From DT-110 sp964342305 (GTDB lineage: Bacteria > Bacteroidota > Bacteroidia > Chitinophagales > Saprospiraceae), in assembly GCA_964342305.1 (NCBI GenBank), contig CAYFGK010000017.1:1-64000 (forward strand): a DNA stretch of 64,000 nt, given 5' to 3'. Both the position numbers and the translations under genes were made by a program. Below are positions 52,005-62,014 of the stretch, in pieces. The notes below the pieces were generated by a model. That model was not told the DNA's origin. It made no database searches and was given only the letters and a program-made list of their open reading frames with translations. How positions within the stretch are numbered: the first letter of the stretch is position 1; each line of letters opens with the position of its first letter.

Positions 52005-53027
52005 CTATTCTTCTTCCTTCGATCCGGGTTCGTTTTTCGTATCCTTCTCCTGGCGTCGGTTGCGAAACCGGCGTTGATCTTCATCCGACGCTTCGTAGGC
52101 TTCAATGATGGCTTTTACCAATCGGTGGCGTACCACGTCTTCCGATTTCAGGTTAACCACTGCGATGCCCTGTAATCCACCCAGGATATCAATGGCCCGT
52201 CGCAGACCAGATTTCTGATGGAAAGGGAGGTCGACCTGGGATAAATCGCCCGTAATAATACACTTTGCCGAAGGGCCCAGACGCGTCAGGAACATTTTGA
52301 GCTGACTGGTCGAGCAGTTTTGCGCCTCATCCAAGATAATGAAAGCATTATCGAGTGTCCGGCCCCGCATAAAAGCGAGGGGGGCTATCTCAATAGTGCG
52401 GTTTTGCATAAAGACATCCAGTTTTTCGGCCGGGATCATGTCGTCGAGTGCATCGTAGAGGGGCCGCAGGTAAGGGTCGACCTTTTCCTTCAGGTCACCA
52501 GGCAGAAAACCGAGGCTCTCACCGGCTTCGACGGCGGGGCGGGTCAGGATGATCTTTTTCACCAGGCGATTTTTCAGCGCGCGTACGGCCATGGCTACTG
52601 CCGTATAGGTCTTACCCGTACCGGCGGGACCAACGGCAAATACCACATCGCTTTCCTCGGCTGCGTAGACCAGCTTGCGTTGGTTTACGGTTTTCGCCTT
52701 AATGGGCTTACCATCGCGGCCGTGGAGAATAGTCTTGTTCTTTTGACCGTTGCTTAAACGATTTTCAAAAACATTATTCCCCTGAACGATTTCCTGAACT
52801 GTTTGGGTCGATAACTCATGATGCTCTTTTAACAAGCGCACCATGGTCTCAAACTTGTTTTTGGCTTTTTGCGTGAATTTTTTTTCGCCTGCTAATTTCA
52901 GGCTGTTGCCACGCGAGGTAATGGTTATTTCCGGAAAGGCATTCCTCAGAACATTCAGATTGACATTGTTTTGTCCGTACAACTCCACGGGATCAACGCC
53001 CTCAACGGTCAAAATGATTTCGCTCAA
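52005..53027 (-). CDS. PhoH family ATPase/RNA-binding protein
   Basis: A 340-aa protein. A short N-terminal KH-like domain (to about 70) is followed by the PhoH P-loop domain: Walker A GPAGTGKT (133-140), LTRPAVEAGESLGFLPGDLK, Walker B AFIILDEAQNCS, and DLSQVDLPFHQKSGLRRAI. PhoH2-like proteins are ATP-dependent RNA helicase/nuclease-associated factors. The start is TTG at 53027: it gives the conserved N terminus and is preceded by AAAGGAG at a normal distance. It is followed by the small acidic gene. Confidence 0.9.
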   Translation of the reverse strand: MSEIILTVEGVDPVELYGQNNVNLNVLRNAFPEITITSRGNSLKLAGEKKFTQKAKNKFETMVRLLKEHHELSTQTVQEIVQGNNVFENRLSNGQKNKTILHGRDGKPIKAKTVNQRKLVYAAEESDVVFAVGPAGTGKTYTAVAMAVRALKNRLVKKIILTRPAVEAGESLGFLPGDLKEKVDPYLRPLYDALDDMIPAEKLDVFMQNRTIEIAPLAFMRGRTLDNAFIILDEAQNCSTSQLKMFLTRLGPSAKCIITGDLSQVDLPFHQKSGLRRAIDILGGLQGIAVVNLKSEDVVRHRLVKAIIEAYEASDEDQRRFRNRRQEKDTKNEPGSKEEE

Positions 53028-53162
53028 TATATCTCCTTTGTTTTGTGGTTGCGTTCCGGAATTGGGTGAATAGCCAGCCCGGAACGTTGTAATAATTAGA
53101 ACAAAATTAAGATTTTAGCGACTACCAGAACAGGGGAGTTCTCCAAAAAATCGAAATAATTT

Positions 53163-53930
53163 ATGCCGATTGTTACCCTTACTACTGATTTCGGCACCAC
53201 GGATTACCACAGTGGTGCGTTGAAGGGGGCACTCCTGAGTGCTGAACCTACCCTGACAATCGTTGATATCAGCCATAACGTAGCGCACTACAATATAGTT
53301 CAGGGTGCTTTCGTCTTTCGGAATGCCTGGCGTACATTTCCCCGAAAAACTATCCACTGCCTGAGTATCAACGACTTGCCCGAACACCCCCTGCCTTACA
53401 TTGCCCTGGAACGAGAAGGTCACTTTTTTATCGGCCCGGACAATGGTCTCTTGCATCTGATCTTTGGCGAACACCGGGGGCCAGTTTACCGCCTGCCTCA
53501 TCCCGATGAGGGGGTATTTGTGGAGCGAGCCATTTTCGCCAGGGCGTGTGCGCACCTGGCGGCCGGCAAGTCATTGGAAACAATTGGTGAACCCTCTCAG
53601 GGATTGGTCCAGCGGATCACCTTTCAGCCGGTAATCAGTAAGGACACCATCCGGGGCAGTATCATTTTCGTAGACCACTACGGCAATGCGATCACCAATA
53701 TTACCAAGCCCCTATTCGAGCAGGTGGCCCAGGACCGGCCCTTTGCCCTCTACTTCCGGCGCCACGACCCTATTCGTCAGTTGTCAACCCATTATTCCGA
53801 GAAGGGGGTAGGTGAACCGCTATGCCTTTTCAATACCATTGACCACCTGGAACTGGCCATTAATATGGGCAATGCCAGTAGCCTGCTGGCATTGCACGTG
53901 GAAGATGCTATCCAAATTGATTTTCATTAG
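53163..53930 (+). CDS. S-adenosyl-L-methionine hydrolase/hydroxide adenosyltransferase
   Basis: A 255-aa DUF62 enzyme. N-terminal signature TLTTDFGTTDYHSGALKGAL contains the catalytic Asp; the middle has YIALEREGHFFIGPDNGLLHL with the substrate-binding Asp-Asn, and the C-terminal domain starts FQPVISKDTIRGSIIFVDHYG (Asp/His). The family converts SAM plus water to adenosine and methionine. It is the first gene of a plus-strand row leading to an ABM protein and aroB. Confidence 0.9.
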   Translation: MPIVTLTTDFGTTDYHSGALKGALLSAEPTLTIVDISHNVAHYNIVQGAFVFRNAWRTFPRKTIHCLSINDLPEHPLPYIALEREGHFFIGPDNGLLHLIFGEHRGPVYRLPHPDEGVFVERAIFARACAHLAAGKSLETIGEPSQGLVQRITFQPVISKDTIRGSIIFVDHYGNAITNITKPLFEQVAQDRPFALYFRRHDPIRQLSTHYSEKGVGEPLCLFNTIDHLELAINMGNASSLLALHVEDAIQIDFH

Positions 53931-53931
53931 G

Positions 53932-53947
53932 TTTGCTTTCGCAAAAA
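53932..53947. repeat. Mini-hairpin between the SAM hydrolase and ABM genes
   Basis: TTTGCTTTCGCAAAAA starts 2 nt after the SAM hydrolase stop and ends 10 nt before ATG 53958. Same family as at 1368 and 46783. Confidence 0.55.
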
Positions 53948-53957
53948 GAGAACGATA

Positions 53958-54257
53958 ATGATCCGACGCATTGTAAAAATGACCTTTCGCCCCGACCAGT
54001 GTGAAGCCTTCGAAGCTATTTTTGAGGAGAGTAAAGACAAGATCCGGGAGTTCCCGGGCTGTGAACACCTCGAACTATGGCGCAGCCGGTCACCCGAAAC
54101 AGTGTACATGACCTATAGCCACTGGACCGGAGAGGAAGCCCTGAACAATTACCGGCACTCGAAACTATTCCAGGAAACCTGGGCAAAGACCAAACAGCTT
54201 TTTGCCGACAGGCCCCAGGCATGGAGCCTGGACATAACTTCCGTTCCCAGTGATTGA
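53958..54257 (+). CDS. Antibiotic biosynthesis monooxygenase (ABM) domain protein
   Basis: A 99-aa single ABM domain. Typical pattern: IRRIVKMTFRPDQCEAFEAI, FPGCEHLELWRSRSPETVYM, HWTGEEALNNYRHSKLF. The fold is a dimeric alpha/beta barrel used by quinone/heme monooxygenases or as a small cofactor-free redox enzyme. It lies in line between the SAM hydrolase and aroB. Substrate is unknown. Confidence 0.85.
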   Translation: MIRRIVKMTFRPDQCEAFEAIFEESKDKIREFPGCEHLELWRSRSPETVYMTYSHWTGEEALNNYRHSKLFQETWAKTKQLFADRPQAWSLDITSVPSD

Positions 54258-54265
54258 TCCGTTGA

Positions 54266-54280
54266 TTTTTGCCGAAAGGC
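54266..54280. repeat. TTTTTGCCGAAAGGC mini-hairpin upstream of aroB
   Basis: It begins 8 nt after the ABM stop and ends 14 nt before the aroB ATG. TTTTGCCGAAAGGCTA also occurs at 40570-40585 after the M36 gene. Confidence 0.55.
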
Positions 54281-54294
54281 TAAACTGATAAGCC

Positions 54295-55368
54295 ATGATA
54301 ACTATTGACCTACACGATTACCCCATTTACGTTGGTCCGTGTATTGCCCGGATCCGGGAATGGACGACCGGAGATCACTATTCCCGGATATTCGTTTTGG
54401 TCGATAGCAATACCCGCAACCATTGTCTTCCGGTAGTTGAGCCGTTCCTGCCAGTTGGCCGCTACTCGGTAGTGGAGGTCGCAGCGGGTGAGGTGCATAA
54501 AAATATTGATACCTGCCAACGTATCTGGACCTCCCTGATGGACTTACGGGCCGACCGGTCCGCCCTGGTCCTGAACCTGGGCGGAGGTGTATTGGGCGAT
54601 ATGGGAGGTTTCTGTGCATCGACCTTCAAAAGAGGCATTGACTTTATCCAGATCCCGACCACCTTGCTCGCCCAGGTAGACGCTTCGATCGGCGGCAAGC
54701 TCGGCATCGATTTCGGGCAGGTCAAAAACAGTATCGGCCTGTTTCGCAATCCGCAGGCAGTAGTGGCCGATCCCGTTTTCTTCCAGACGCTGCCGCCGCG
54801 TGAGTTGCGCAGCGGATTTGCTGAGGTCATTAAACACAGCCTGATCGCCAGCACGACCCAATGGGAACACATTCAGGAAGTCACTGATCTGGACACCGTC
54901 GACTGGTCCGCCCTGGTAGCACCATCGCTGGAGATTAAACGCGATATCGTTGCCAGCGACCCATACGAAAAGGGGTTGCGCAAAGCCCTAAATTTCGGGC
55001 ATACCGTAGGGCACGCTCTCGAAAGCCGTGCTTTGGAAACGGATGTCCCCCTTTTGCACGGAGAAGCTATTGCCGCCGGAATGATCTGTGAAGCCTACCT
55101 CTCCCACCGGGAAATGGGTTTACCTGCGGAGGAACTGGAGAAGATCAGCCGGTTCCTGGTCCGCATGTACCAGCCACCAACCGTCGATGAGGTGCATTTC
55201 GACTTTCTGCTCTCCCTTATGCACAATGACAAAAAGAACCGGGGTACGGATATTAATTTCAGCTTACTGCCTGCAGCGGGGGCAGTGGTCACAGACCAGA
55301 CGTGTTCTCCGGAGAGCATTCTGGATAGCCTGCGCTACCTAAATACGTGTAGTACTAGCCTGGAATAA
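54295..55368 (+). CDS. aroB: 3-dehydroquinate synthase
   Basis: A 357-aa enzyme. NAD-binding GGGVLGDMGGF, FIQIPTTLLAQVDASIGGKL, the metal His residues in FAEVIKHSLI and FGHTVGHALE, and LLHGEAIAAGMI are all in place. It converts DAHP to 3-dehydroquinate. It is 4 kb from aroA and pabB, part of a loose chorismate cluster. Third gene in a plus-strand row after the SAM hydrolase and ABM genes. Confidence 0.94.
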   Translation: MITIDLHDYPIYVGPCIARIREWTTGDHYSRIFVLVDSNTRNHCLPVVEPFLPVGRYSVVEVAAGEVHKNIDTCQRIWTSLMDLRADRSALVLNLGGGVLGDMGGFCASTFKRGIDFIQIPTTLLAQVDASIGGKLGIDFGQVKNSIGLFRNPQAVVADPVFFQTLPPRELRSGFAEVIKHSLIASTTQWEHIQEVTDLDTVDWSALVAPSLEIKRDIVASDPYEKGLRKALNFGHTVGHALESRALETDVPLLHGEAIAAGMICEAYLSHREMGLPAEELEKISRFLVRMYQPPTVDEVHFDFLLSLMHNDKKNRGTDINFSLLPAAGAVVTDQTCSPESILDSLRYLNTCSTSLE

Positions 55369-55529
55369 CTATTTTCGCAACGGATTTAGGCCACGAAGTG
55401 AATGCCAATCGCAACAGAGGACCAGGAGGGAATAGGATCGACGGCGCTCGTACCATTTCACAAGCAGTATACTATAAGCGCCCCAGAATTCGTATTTTTA
55501 CATATTGATAGCAAATAACGGCATACCCT

Positions 55530-58148
55530 ATGCGCCAATTGATCGATCGTTTATTGAATGACAGTGATAATGCCGCCCACCGACGGCTTATCCGGGTGAT
55601 GTGGATTGGCTTACTCGGAGGATTAGGCGCGGTAGCGCTACTTTTTATTCTCCTTTCCTTTTCTAACCTTCCATCAGTACGGCAATTGGAAAATCCCCGG
55701 ACTGATCTGGCTACCCAGGTGTACGGCATTGACGGTGAGGTTTTCGGGCGCTATTACACCCAAAACCGGGTTCCGGTAAGTTACGAAGAGTTGGATCCCG
55801 ACCTGATCAATGCCTTGATAGCTACCGAAGATGTCCGGTATTTCCAGCACTCGGGTATTGATTTTCGGGGGCTGGCCAGGGTAGCCGTGAAGACCATCCT
55901 ACTGCGGCAGGAAAGTTCGGGTGGTGCGAGTACCATTACGCAGCAACTGGCCAAGCAGTTGTTCACCGACCAGGTGGCACGCAATAAGCTAGTGCGGGCA
56001 CTGCAAAAGTTCAAGGAATGGATCATTGCAGTACGCCTGGAACGCAAATACACTAAAGAAGAGATCATTGCTCTCTACCTGAATAAGGTAGATTTTCTAT
56101 ACCAATCTTACGGGATTAAAGCGGCGGCCGAGAATTACTTCAGCAAACCCCAGGATTCCCTGGATGTGCACGAAGCAGCTATGCTGGTGGGTATGCTGAA
56201 AAATCCTTCTCTGTACAATCCCAAGCGACCAGTCACTAAGGATAATGCCATCAAGCGCCGGGAAGTCGTTCTGAGTCAAATGGTAAAGAATAACCTCCTC
56301 ACCCGCACCGAATACGATTCTATCCGGCAGTTACCTATGGGACTTAAATTCCAATCGAACAGCCACATCGACGGTATTGCTACTTATTTCCGTATGGAAC
56401 TGGCCAAGGACGTCAAAGATATCCTGTCCCGCGAAGAGAACCTCAAATCGGACGGTACTGCCTACGACATCTACAAAGACGGCCTCAAAATATATACGAC
56501 GATTGATCCGAAGATGCAGGAATTGGCTGAGAAGACGATGATCGAGCATATGGCTAAGCAGCAGCAGACCTTCGAACGGGAATGGCGAAACCTGGATCCG
56601 TGGACCTACGTTGCCGATCCGGAGGAGGACATCCCGGTCAGTATCCGCCAGGATGGATTGAAGCGACTGATCCGCAATACCGGCCGTTACCAGGGGTTAC
56701 GGGAAAAGTATCTGGGGGATCTTATCCGCGAATTAGAGCAGAGGTTCCCCAATGTTCCCTTTAGCCGGGATGACCGGGAGATCGAACGTATCGTCACCGA
56801 ATCGCAGGAACCGGGTACTATTGCCGGACTCGTCAACAGTGGCCTGATCAGCACCGAATTGGCCAGCGGTTACCGGCGTGTCCTGAAAAGCAATCAGTTC
56901 CCCTCACTGCGTACCCAGTGGGACCAGTTGCAGGAAGCGGTAAAAGCCGAATTCGAGCGTCCGGTGGATGGCATGCGCGTTTTCACCTACGAAAATCCCG
57001 ATTTCGAGAAGGATACTACCATGTCGCCTCTGGATTCCATCAAATACCACCGCATGTTCCTGCAGACCGGCATTTTGGCAGTGGACCCCCAGACGGGCTA
57101 CACCAAGGTGTGGATCGGGGGCATCAATCAGAAATACTTTCAATTCGATCACGTACGTACAAACCGGCAGGTGGGGTCTACTTTCAAACCCTTTGTGTAC
57201 GCTACCGCCATTGATCAGCAAGGAATTTCGCCCTGTTATCCTGTTTACGACCTAAAACAGGTTATCCGTCCGGGTGACGGCAATTTTTACTTACAGGAAG
57301 AATGGGCTCCCCGGAACTTCGACGGTGAGTACACCGGCCAGCTGCTCACCTTGAAGGAAGGCCTGCGGAAATCAAAAAATACCGTCAGTGTCTTCCTGAT
57401 GAAGCAATTAAAAAGTACGGAGCCAGTGCGTTACGTGATCAGTAATATGGGTATTGATGTGGAGGCGCGCTACCCGAACGGACAGCCCAGGGTTCCGAGG
57501 GCCCCGGCCATTGCACTGGGTGCTACTGATCTGAGTGTCATGGAAATGACCGGAGCCTACACCACCTTCGCGAATAACGGCCTCTACACCAAACCACGGT
57601 ATATCCTGCGCATTGAGGATAAAAACGGCGTAGAGATATTTACGAGTGTTCAGCAGGATGGCCGCGCATTGCAACCAAACGCCAACTACGCGATGGTCGA
57701 TATGCTACGCTACGCCGGTCAACTCTACCAACTGGAGAGTGATGCAGGTGGAAAGACCGGCACCACCAATGACTTTGTCGATGGTTGGTTCATGGGGATC
57801 ACCCCCGAATTAGTGGTGGGCACCTGGGTAGGTGGTGAAGACCGTTGGATCCACTACCGGACGCCATACAACGGACAGGGCTTCCGGATGGCACGACCAT
57901 TCTTCGTCAATTTTATGCAGGCCCTGGAAGAACGGAACGACATCGATTACGACCCCACAGCTACCTTCTACCGGCCACCGGGGGATCTGGGTATTGAGCT
58001 GGATTGCTCACAATACGAAACCGAGGACCTGGAGGTTGACGAGTCTGAGTTCGAGGAAAGTGCCTTTGGAGAAGGCATGTTTGGTGACGATTTTGGTTCC
58101 TCCGCCGACACTACCTCCATTCAGGATGGTCCCGGAGGTGAGCGCTAG
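55530..58148 (+). CDS. Class A penicillin-binding protein (PBP1A type)
   Basis: An 872-aa bifunctional peptidoglycan synthase. One N-terminal transmembrane segment (27-44, IGLLGGLGAVALLFILLS) is followed by the GT51 domain: catalytic Glu100 in ATEDVRYFQHSGIDFRG, then GASTITQQLAKQLF and ALYLNKVDFLY. The transpeptidase domain has Ser550-Lys553 in VGSTFKPFVYA, SKNT motif in RKSKNTVSVFL and Lys742 in GGKTGTTNDFVDGW. The tail is acidic. It polymerises and crosslinks glycan strands in the periplasm. It is alone between aroB and the HEAT/cyclophilin gene. Confidence 0.93.
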   Translation: MRQLIDRLLNDSDNAAHRRLIRVMWIGLLGGLGAVALLFILLSFSNLPSVRQLENPRTDLATQVYGIDGEVFGRYYTQNRVPVSYEELDPDLINALIATEDVRYFQHSGIDFRGLARVAVKTILLRQESSGGASTITQQLAKQLFTDQVARNKLVRALQKFKEWIIAVRLERKYTKEEIIALYLNKVDFLYQSYGIKAAAENYFSKPQDSLDVHEAAMLVGMLKNPSLYNPKRPVTKDNAIKRREVVLSQMVKNNLLTRTEYDSIRQLPMGLKFQSNSHIDGIATYFRMELAKDVKDILSREENLKSDGTAYDIYKDGLKIYTTIDPKMQELAEKTMIEHMAKQQQTFEREWRNLDPWTYVADPEEDIPVSIRQDGLKRLIRNTGRYQGLREKYLGDLIRELEQRFPNVPFSRDDREIERIVTESQEPGTIAGLVNSGLISTELASGYRRVLKSNQFPSLRTQWDQLQEAVKAEFERPVDGMRVFTYENPDFEKDTTMSPLDSIKYHRMFLQTGILAVDPQTGYTKVWIGGINQKYFQFDHVRTNRQVGSTFKPFVYATAIDQQGISPCYPVYDLKQVIRPGDGNFYLQEEWAPRNFDGEYTGQLLTLKEGLRKSKNTVSVFLMKQLKSTEPVRYVISNMGIDVEARYPNGQPRVPRAPAIALGATDLSVMEMTGAYTTFANNGLYTKPRYILRIEDKNGVEIFTSVQQDGRALQPNANYAMVDMLRYAGQLYQLESDAGGKTGTTNDFVDGWFMGITPELVVGTWVGGEDRWIHYRTPYNGQGFRMARPFFVNFMQALEERNDIDYDPTATFYRPPGDLGIELDCSQYETEDLEVDESEFEESAFGEGMFGDDFGSSADTTSIQDGPGGER

Positions 58149-58252
58149 GGCTTTTCCCATGAACCCCGGGAAACTTCATTTTGGTGGATACGAACGGAGG
58201 TTTTGCCTCGGATAAAGCGTCTCCGCCAGTAATACGGAACAGGAAAACATCT

Positions 58253-60271
58253 ATGCAACAACGTCTATTCCGATTCGTGGCAGGCACTGTCATGATCTCT
58301 TTTTTATGGGGATGCGGTCCCGCACCTAACCGGACTACCGATTCCTTCACTATTGACCTGAAGGATCCGAGTATTCAACGCATTTACGAATTCCAGGACA
58401 GGCAACTGACCGACAGTCTGTTAGTACTATTCCAGCACCGTGACCCGATCTACCGGTATCTGGCAGCAATGGCTTTTGCCTCCATCAAAGATAGTAGTGC
58501 CGTTCGGCCGCTTGCCGGCCTTTTAGTCGACGATTACACCCCCATTCGACGTGCCGCCGCCTACGCCATGGGGCAAACGGGTGCTGCAGAAGCAGCCCCT
58601 CTCCTGCTGGAAGGTTTTGAGCGCAACGATACTGCCGGATATTACGCCACCTCCAACGCAGCCATTCTGGAAGCCGTAGGAAAAACCGGTTCCCAGGAGA
58701 TGCTCAACCAAATGAGCACCGTTTCTACGTACCGACCTACCGACACCCTTTTATTATTGGGACAAGCCCGCGGTATTTACCGTTTTGCCCTGAGGGGACT
58801 GGTGAGTCCGGAGGGTACCGAGCGCATGATGGAATTAGTGATGGATCCTGCCTTTCCGCTGGAGGTGCGGATGATGGCAGCCAATTACCTGTACCGTGCC
58901 AGCGGTATCGATCTGACCGAATACGGACCCGAAATAGCCCAACTCATTTTTAAAGAAGAGGATGCCAGGATCCGAATGGCCCTGGCCATTGCTCTGGGAA
59001 AAGCAGGAGGTGAGGAAGCCATGGCCGCTTTATTGCAACTTTTCCGTATGGAAAACGACTACCGGGTTCGCTGTAATATAATGCGGGCTTTATCCAACTT
59101 CCCCTACGATGAGACGCAGGCACTTTACCTGGATGCCGTTAAAAACCCACAGGCTCAGGTCGCCATCACGGCTTCACAGCAACTGCTCACCAACGGCGAC
59201 AGCCGGGATGCCACCGCTTACTGGCGGTTGGCCAAAGACAGTGTACACTGGCAAGTATCAGCAAACCTGTACGGCGCCGCTCATCGCCATTTACCGGTGT
59301 ATTATGCCGACTATCGCGATGCCATTAACGCGGAATTGCGCTATGGTTTCCGGAATACCGATAATGTGTACCGCAAAGCGGCTATTTTGGGCGCCCTGGC
59401 CGAATTTGGATGGAACTACCGGTTCATTCAACGTGAAGGACTTACGCACGATGATCCGGTCGTGCGAACTGCAGCAGCCTCGGCACTAACCGCTATTCTC
59501 GACAGGGCCGACTTTGACCGCTATTTTGGCGGAGGATACCGACGGGTACGACGTGAAATAGGTCTATACCTGAAAGATGCCATACGGAGCGGTGACTCGG
59601 GAACAGCAGCGGTGGCCGCCAACGCACTGGCTGGCCTCGAAGAGGAGTATCAATCCTATTTACTGCGACAGGATAGTAACTTTCTGCAGGTTGGTTTGGA
59701 GCAGTTGGAATTGCCACGACAAACCGAAACCTACTATGCCATTGAGCGTGCGCAAGCAGCTTTCCGCAGAGAAGATGCACCGACGGTTCCCGACAAACCA
59801 AGGTATAACCATCCCATCAACTGGACCGTACTCGTAAAACTGCGGGAGAATCCGCAGGCCGTCATTACGACTACCCGTGGGAAAATCACCCTTGAGCTAT
59901 TACCGACGAAAGCACCGGGGAGCGTCGCTAATTTTGTGCAGTTGGCCGTTGACGACTTTTACGACGGCAAGACCTTTCACCGGGTGGTACCCAACTTCGT
60001 AATCCAGGGTGGATGCCCGAGGGGTGATGGTTATGGTAGCCTCGATTATACGATCCGTTCCGAACTACCAGATCTGTACTACGACCGGGCCGGATACGTA
60101 GGTATGGCCTCGGCCGGGAACCACACGGAAGGCACCCAATTTTTTATTACCCATAGTCCCACACCACATTTGGACGGAAATTACACTATTTTTGCGCGCG
60201 TTGTCAGTGGCCTCGACGTCGTGCACAGCACGCAAGTCGGTGACGTGATCAATAGTATTGAGATACTCTAA
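58253..60271 (+). CDS. HEAT-repeat lipoprotein with C-terminal cyclophilin domain
   Basis: About 672 aa from ATG 58253, which starts a lipoprotein signal peptide (TVMISFLWGC). Residues 60-500 consist of HEAT repeats (for example YRYLAAMAFASIKDSSAVRP and IRRAAAYAMGQTGAAEAAPL). The last 140 residues are a cyclophilin-type peptidyl-prolyl isomerase (TTTRGKITLELLPTKAPGSV, FDGKTFHRVVP-like FYDGKTFHRVVPNFVIQGG, FFITHSPTPHLDGNYTIFAR). The fusion suggests a periplasmic or outer-membrane folding factor that holds its client on the HEAT scaffold. Probably co-transcribed with gcvT. Confidence 0.85.
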   Translation: MQQRLFRFVAGTVMISFLWGCGPAPNRTTDSFTIDLKDPSIQRIYEFQDRQLTDSLLVLFQHRDPIYRYLAAMAFASIKDSSAVRPLAGLLVDDYTPIRRAAAYAMGQTGAAEAAPLLLEGFERNDTAGYYATSNAAILEAVGKTGSQEMLNQMSTVSTYRPTDTLLLLGQARGIYRFALRGLVSPEGTERMMELVMDPAFPLEVRMMAANYLYRASGIDLTEYGPEIAQLIFKEEDARIRMALAIALGKAGGEEAMAALLQLFRMENDYRVRCNIMRALSNFPYDETQALYLDAVKNPQAQVAITASQQLLTNGDSRDATAYWRLAKDSVHWQVSANLYGAAHRHLPVYYADYRDAINAELRYGFRNTDNVYRKAAILGALAEFGWNYRFIQREGLTHDDPVVRTAAASALTAILDRADFDRYFGGGYRRVRREIGLYLKDAIRSGDSGTAAVAANALAGLEEEYQSYLLRQDSNFLQVGLEQLELPRQTETYYAIERAQAAFRREDAPTVPDKPRYNHPINWTVLVKLRENPQAVITTTRGKITLELLPTKAPGSVANFVQLAVDDFYDGKTFHRVVPNFVIQGGCPRGDGYGSLDYTIRSELPDLYYDRAGYVGMASAGNHTEGTQFFITHSPTPHLDGNYTIFARVVSGLDVVHSTQVGDVINSIEIL

Positions 60272-60290
60272 CAAAACGATTAGCCAATAC

Positions 60291-61403
60291 ATGAAAGATA
60301 CGCCCTTAACCAATACCCACCTCGCCCTAGGAGCCCGCATGGCGGAATTTGCCGGATATAACATGCCCATTTCGTATAGTGGCATCAATCCGGAACACGA
60401 AGCCGTACGGGAGCGTGCCGGGCTGTTTGACGTTTCACATATGGGAGAATTCATTGTCCGTGGCAAGGAAGCCCTGGATCTGATCCAGTATGTCACCAGC
60501 AATGATGCCTCTACACTGGAGATAGGGCAGGCACAATACTCCTGCCTGCCAAACGACCGTGGTGGTATCGTCGACGACCTGCTGATCTACCGTTTGCCAG
60601 AAGATAATTGCTCCGAAGGAGAACGCGCTTATATGCTGGTCGTCAACGCCGCAAATATTGAAAAAGACTGGGAATGGATCAACCGTCATAATACCTTTGA
60701 CACCCGCCTGATCAACATCTCGGATCAAACCGGCCTACTGGCCCTCCAGGGCCCCAAAGCAACGGAGGTATTGCAACCACTTACCGATACAATACTGGCT
60801 GATATTCCCTATTACCATTTCACGAAGGGGACCGTAGCCGGGGTAGCGAACGTACTTATTTCGGCTACGGGGTACACCGGATCCGGCGGATTTGAGTTGT
60901 ACGCCGAAGCGGAAAAGATGCCCATTCTTTGGGAGGCCATCATGTCGTCCGGAAAAGAGGTCGGTATATTGCCGGCTGGTCTGGGTGCCCGGGATACGCT
61001 TCGCCTGGAAATGGGCATGTGCCTGTACGGTAACGACATTACCGATGAAACTTCACCACTGGAGGCTGGCCTTGGCTGGATTACCAAACTCGAAAAAGGA
61101 CCTTTTCTTTCCCGTGATTTGTTCAAGGCTCAAAAAGAAGAAGGTACCACCCGGCGATTAGCGGGTTTTACGCTACAGGAACGCCGGGTACCGCGGCAGG
61201 GTTACACCATTGAGGATGAGGCAGGACAAGTGATCGGCGAAGTGACCAGTGGCACCCAATCCCCTTCACTTGGATATCCCATCGGCCTGGGATACCTCAA
61301 TAAGCCACACCATAAGAAAGGGACGGATATCTACGTGGTCGCTGGCAAAAAACGGTTAAAGGGAACTATTACCAGGCCTCCATTTTATAGAAAGAAGGAT
61401 TAA
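60291..61403 (+). CDS. gcvT: Glycine cleavage system T protein (aminomethyltransferase)
   Basis: About 370 aa from ATG 60291, 19 nt after the previous stop. It shows MAEFAGYNMPISYSGINPEH, the GLFDVSHMGEF motif, the folate-site SCLPNDRGGIVDDLLIYR with its Asp, ATGYTGSGGFELYAE and GLGARDTLRLEMGMCLYGND. All are typical of true GcvT rather than YgfZ or DMGDH relatives. It passes the methylene group of glycine to tetrahydrofolate. The other glycine cleavage genes are not in the window. Confidence 0.94.
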   Translation: MKDTPLTNTHLALGARMAEFAGYNMPISYSGINPEHEAVRERAGLFDVSHMGEFIVRGKEALDLIQYVTSNDASTLEIGQAQYSCLPNDRGGIVDDLLIYRLPEDNCSEGERAYMLVVNAANIEKDWEWINRHNTFDTRLINISDQTGLLALQGPKATEVLQPLTDTILADIPYYHFTKGTVAGVANVLISATGYTGSGGFELYAEAEKMPILWEAIMSSGKEVGILPAGLGARDTLRLEMGMCLYGNDITDETSPLEAGLGWITKLEKGPFLSRDLFKAQKEEGTTRRLAGFTLQERRVPRQGYTIEDEAGQVIGEVTSGTQSPSLGYPIGLGYLNKPHHKKGTDIYVVAGKKRLKGTITRPPFYRKKD

Positions 61404-61490
61404 TTCACGTAGTCACACCCCTGGTGGGGGGCCGCATTTTTGTTTTTACAAAACGATGCGTACTTTCAGTATCATTTGAAACTTGATGGC

Positions 61491-61991
61491 ATGGACATTC
61501 AAGAAGGGAAAGAAAAGTTTTTACAATCCTGGGGAGCCCTTGGTTCCAGTTGGGGGATAAACCGTACCATGGCGCAAATACATGCGTTATTGTTGGTATC
61601 TCCGGAGGCATTGAGTGCCGATGATATCATCGGTGAGCTTAAAATTTCCCGTGGCAATGCAAATATGAATTTGCGTGCTTTAATCGATTGGGGGTTGGTA
61701 TACAAAGAACTCAAGCCCGGCGAACGGAAGGAATTCTTTGTGGCCGAGAAAGATATGTGGGAAGTCATCAAGAGTATTATCACCCAACGGAAAAAGAAAG
61801 AATTGGAGCCAATGATACGGGTGCTGGATGAGTTAGCGAGTGTGGAAGCGAACGATCCTGAAAGTGAAGAATTCGTCCGGGTAATCAAGGATATTAAGGT
61901 CTTCAGCAGTAAGGCCGATTCCACCTTGGAAACGCTCACGAAGGCTGATTCAAACTGGTTTATCGGTACTTTTATGAAAATGATCAAATAG
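61491..61991 (+). CDS. GbsR/MarR-family transcriptional regulator
   Basis: About 166 aa from ATG 61491. An upstream in-frame ATG at 61440 is unlikely because the extra residues are not family-like. The winged helix (WGINRTMAQIHALLLVSPEA, LKISRGNANMNLRALIDWGL) matches the GbsR branch of the MarR superfamily, which often senses choline or other small molecules. The C-terminal helices would dimerise. No target operon is adjacent; it is convergent with serA across a shared terminator. Confidence 0.85.
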   Translation: MDIQEGKEKFLQSWGALGSSWGINRTMAQIHALLLVSPEALSADDIIGELKISRGNANMNLRALIDWGLVYKELKPGERKEFFVAEKDMWEVIKSIITQRKKKELEPMIRVLDELASVEANDPESEEFVRVIKDIKVFSSKADSTLETLTKADSNWFIGTFMKMIK

Positions 61992-62014
61992 GGCGATTTC
62001 CTGGTGCTATCAAT

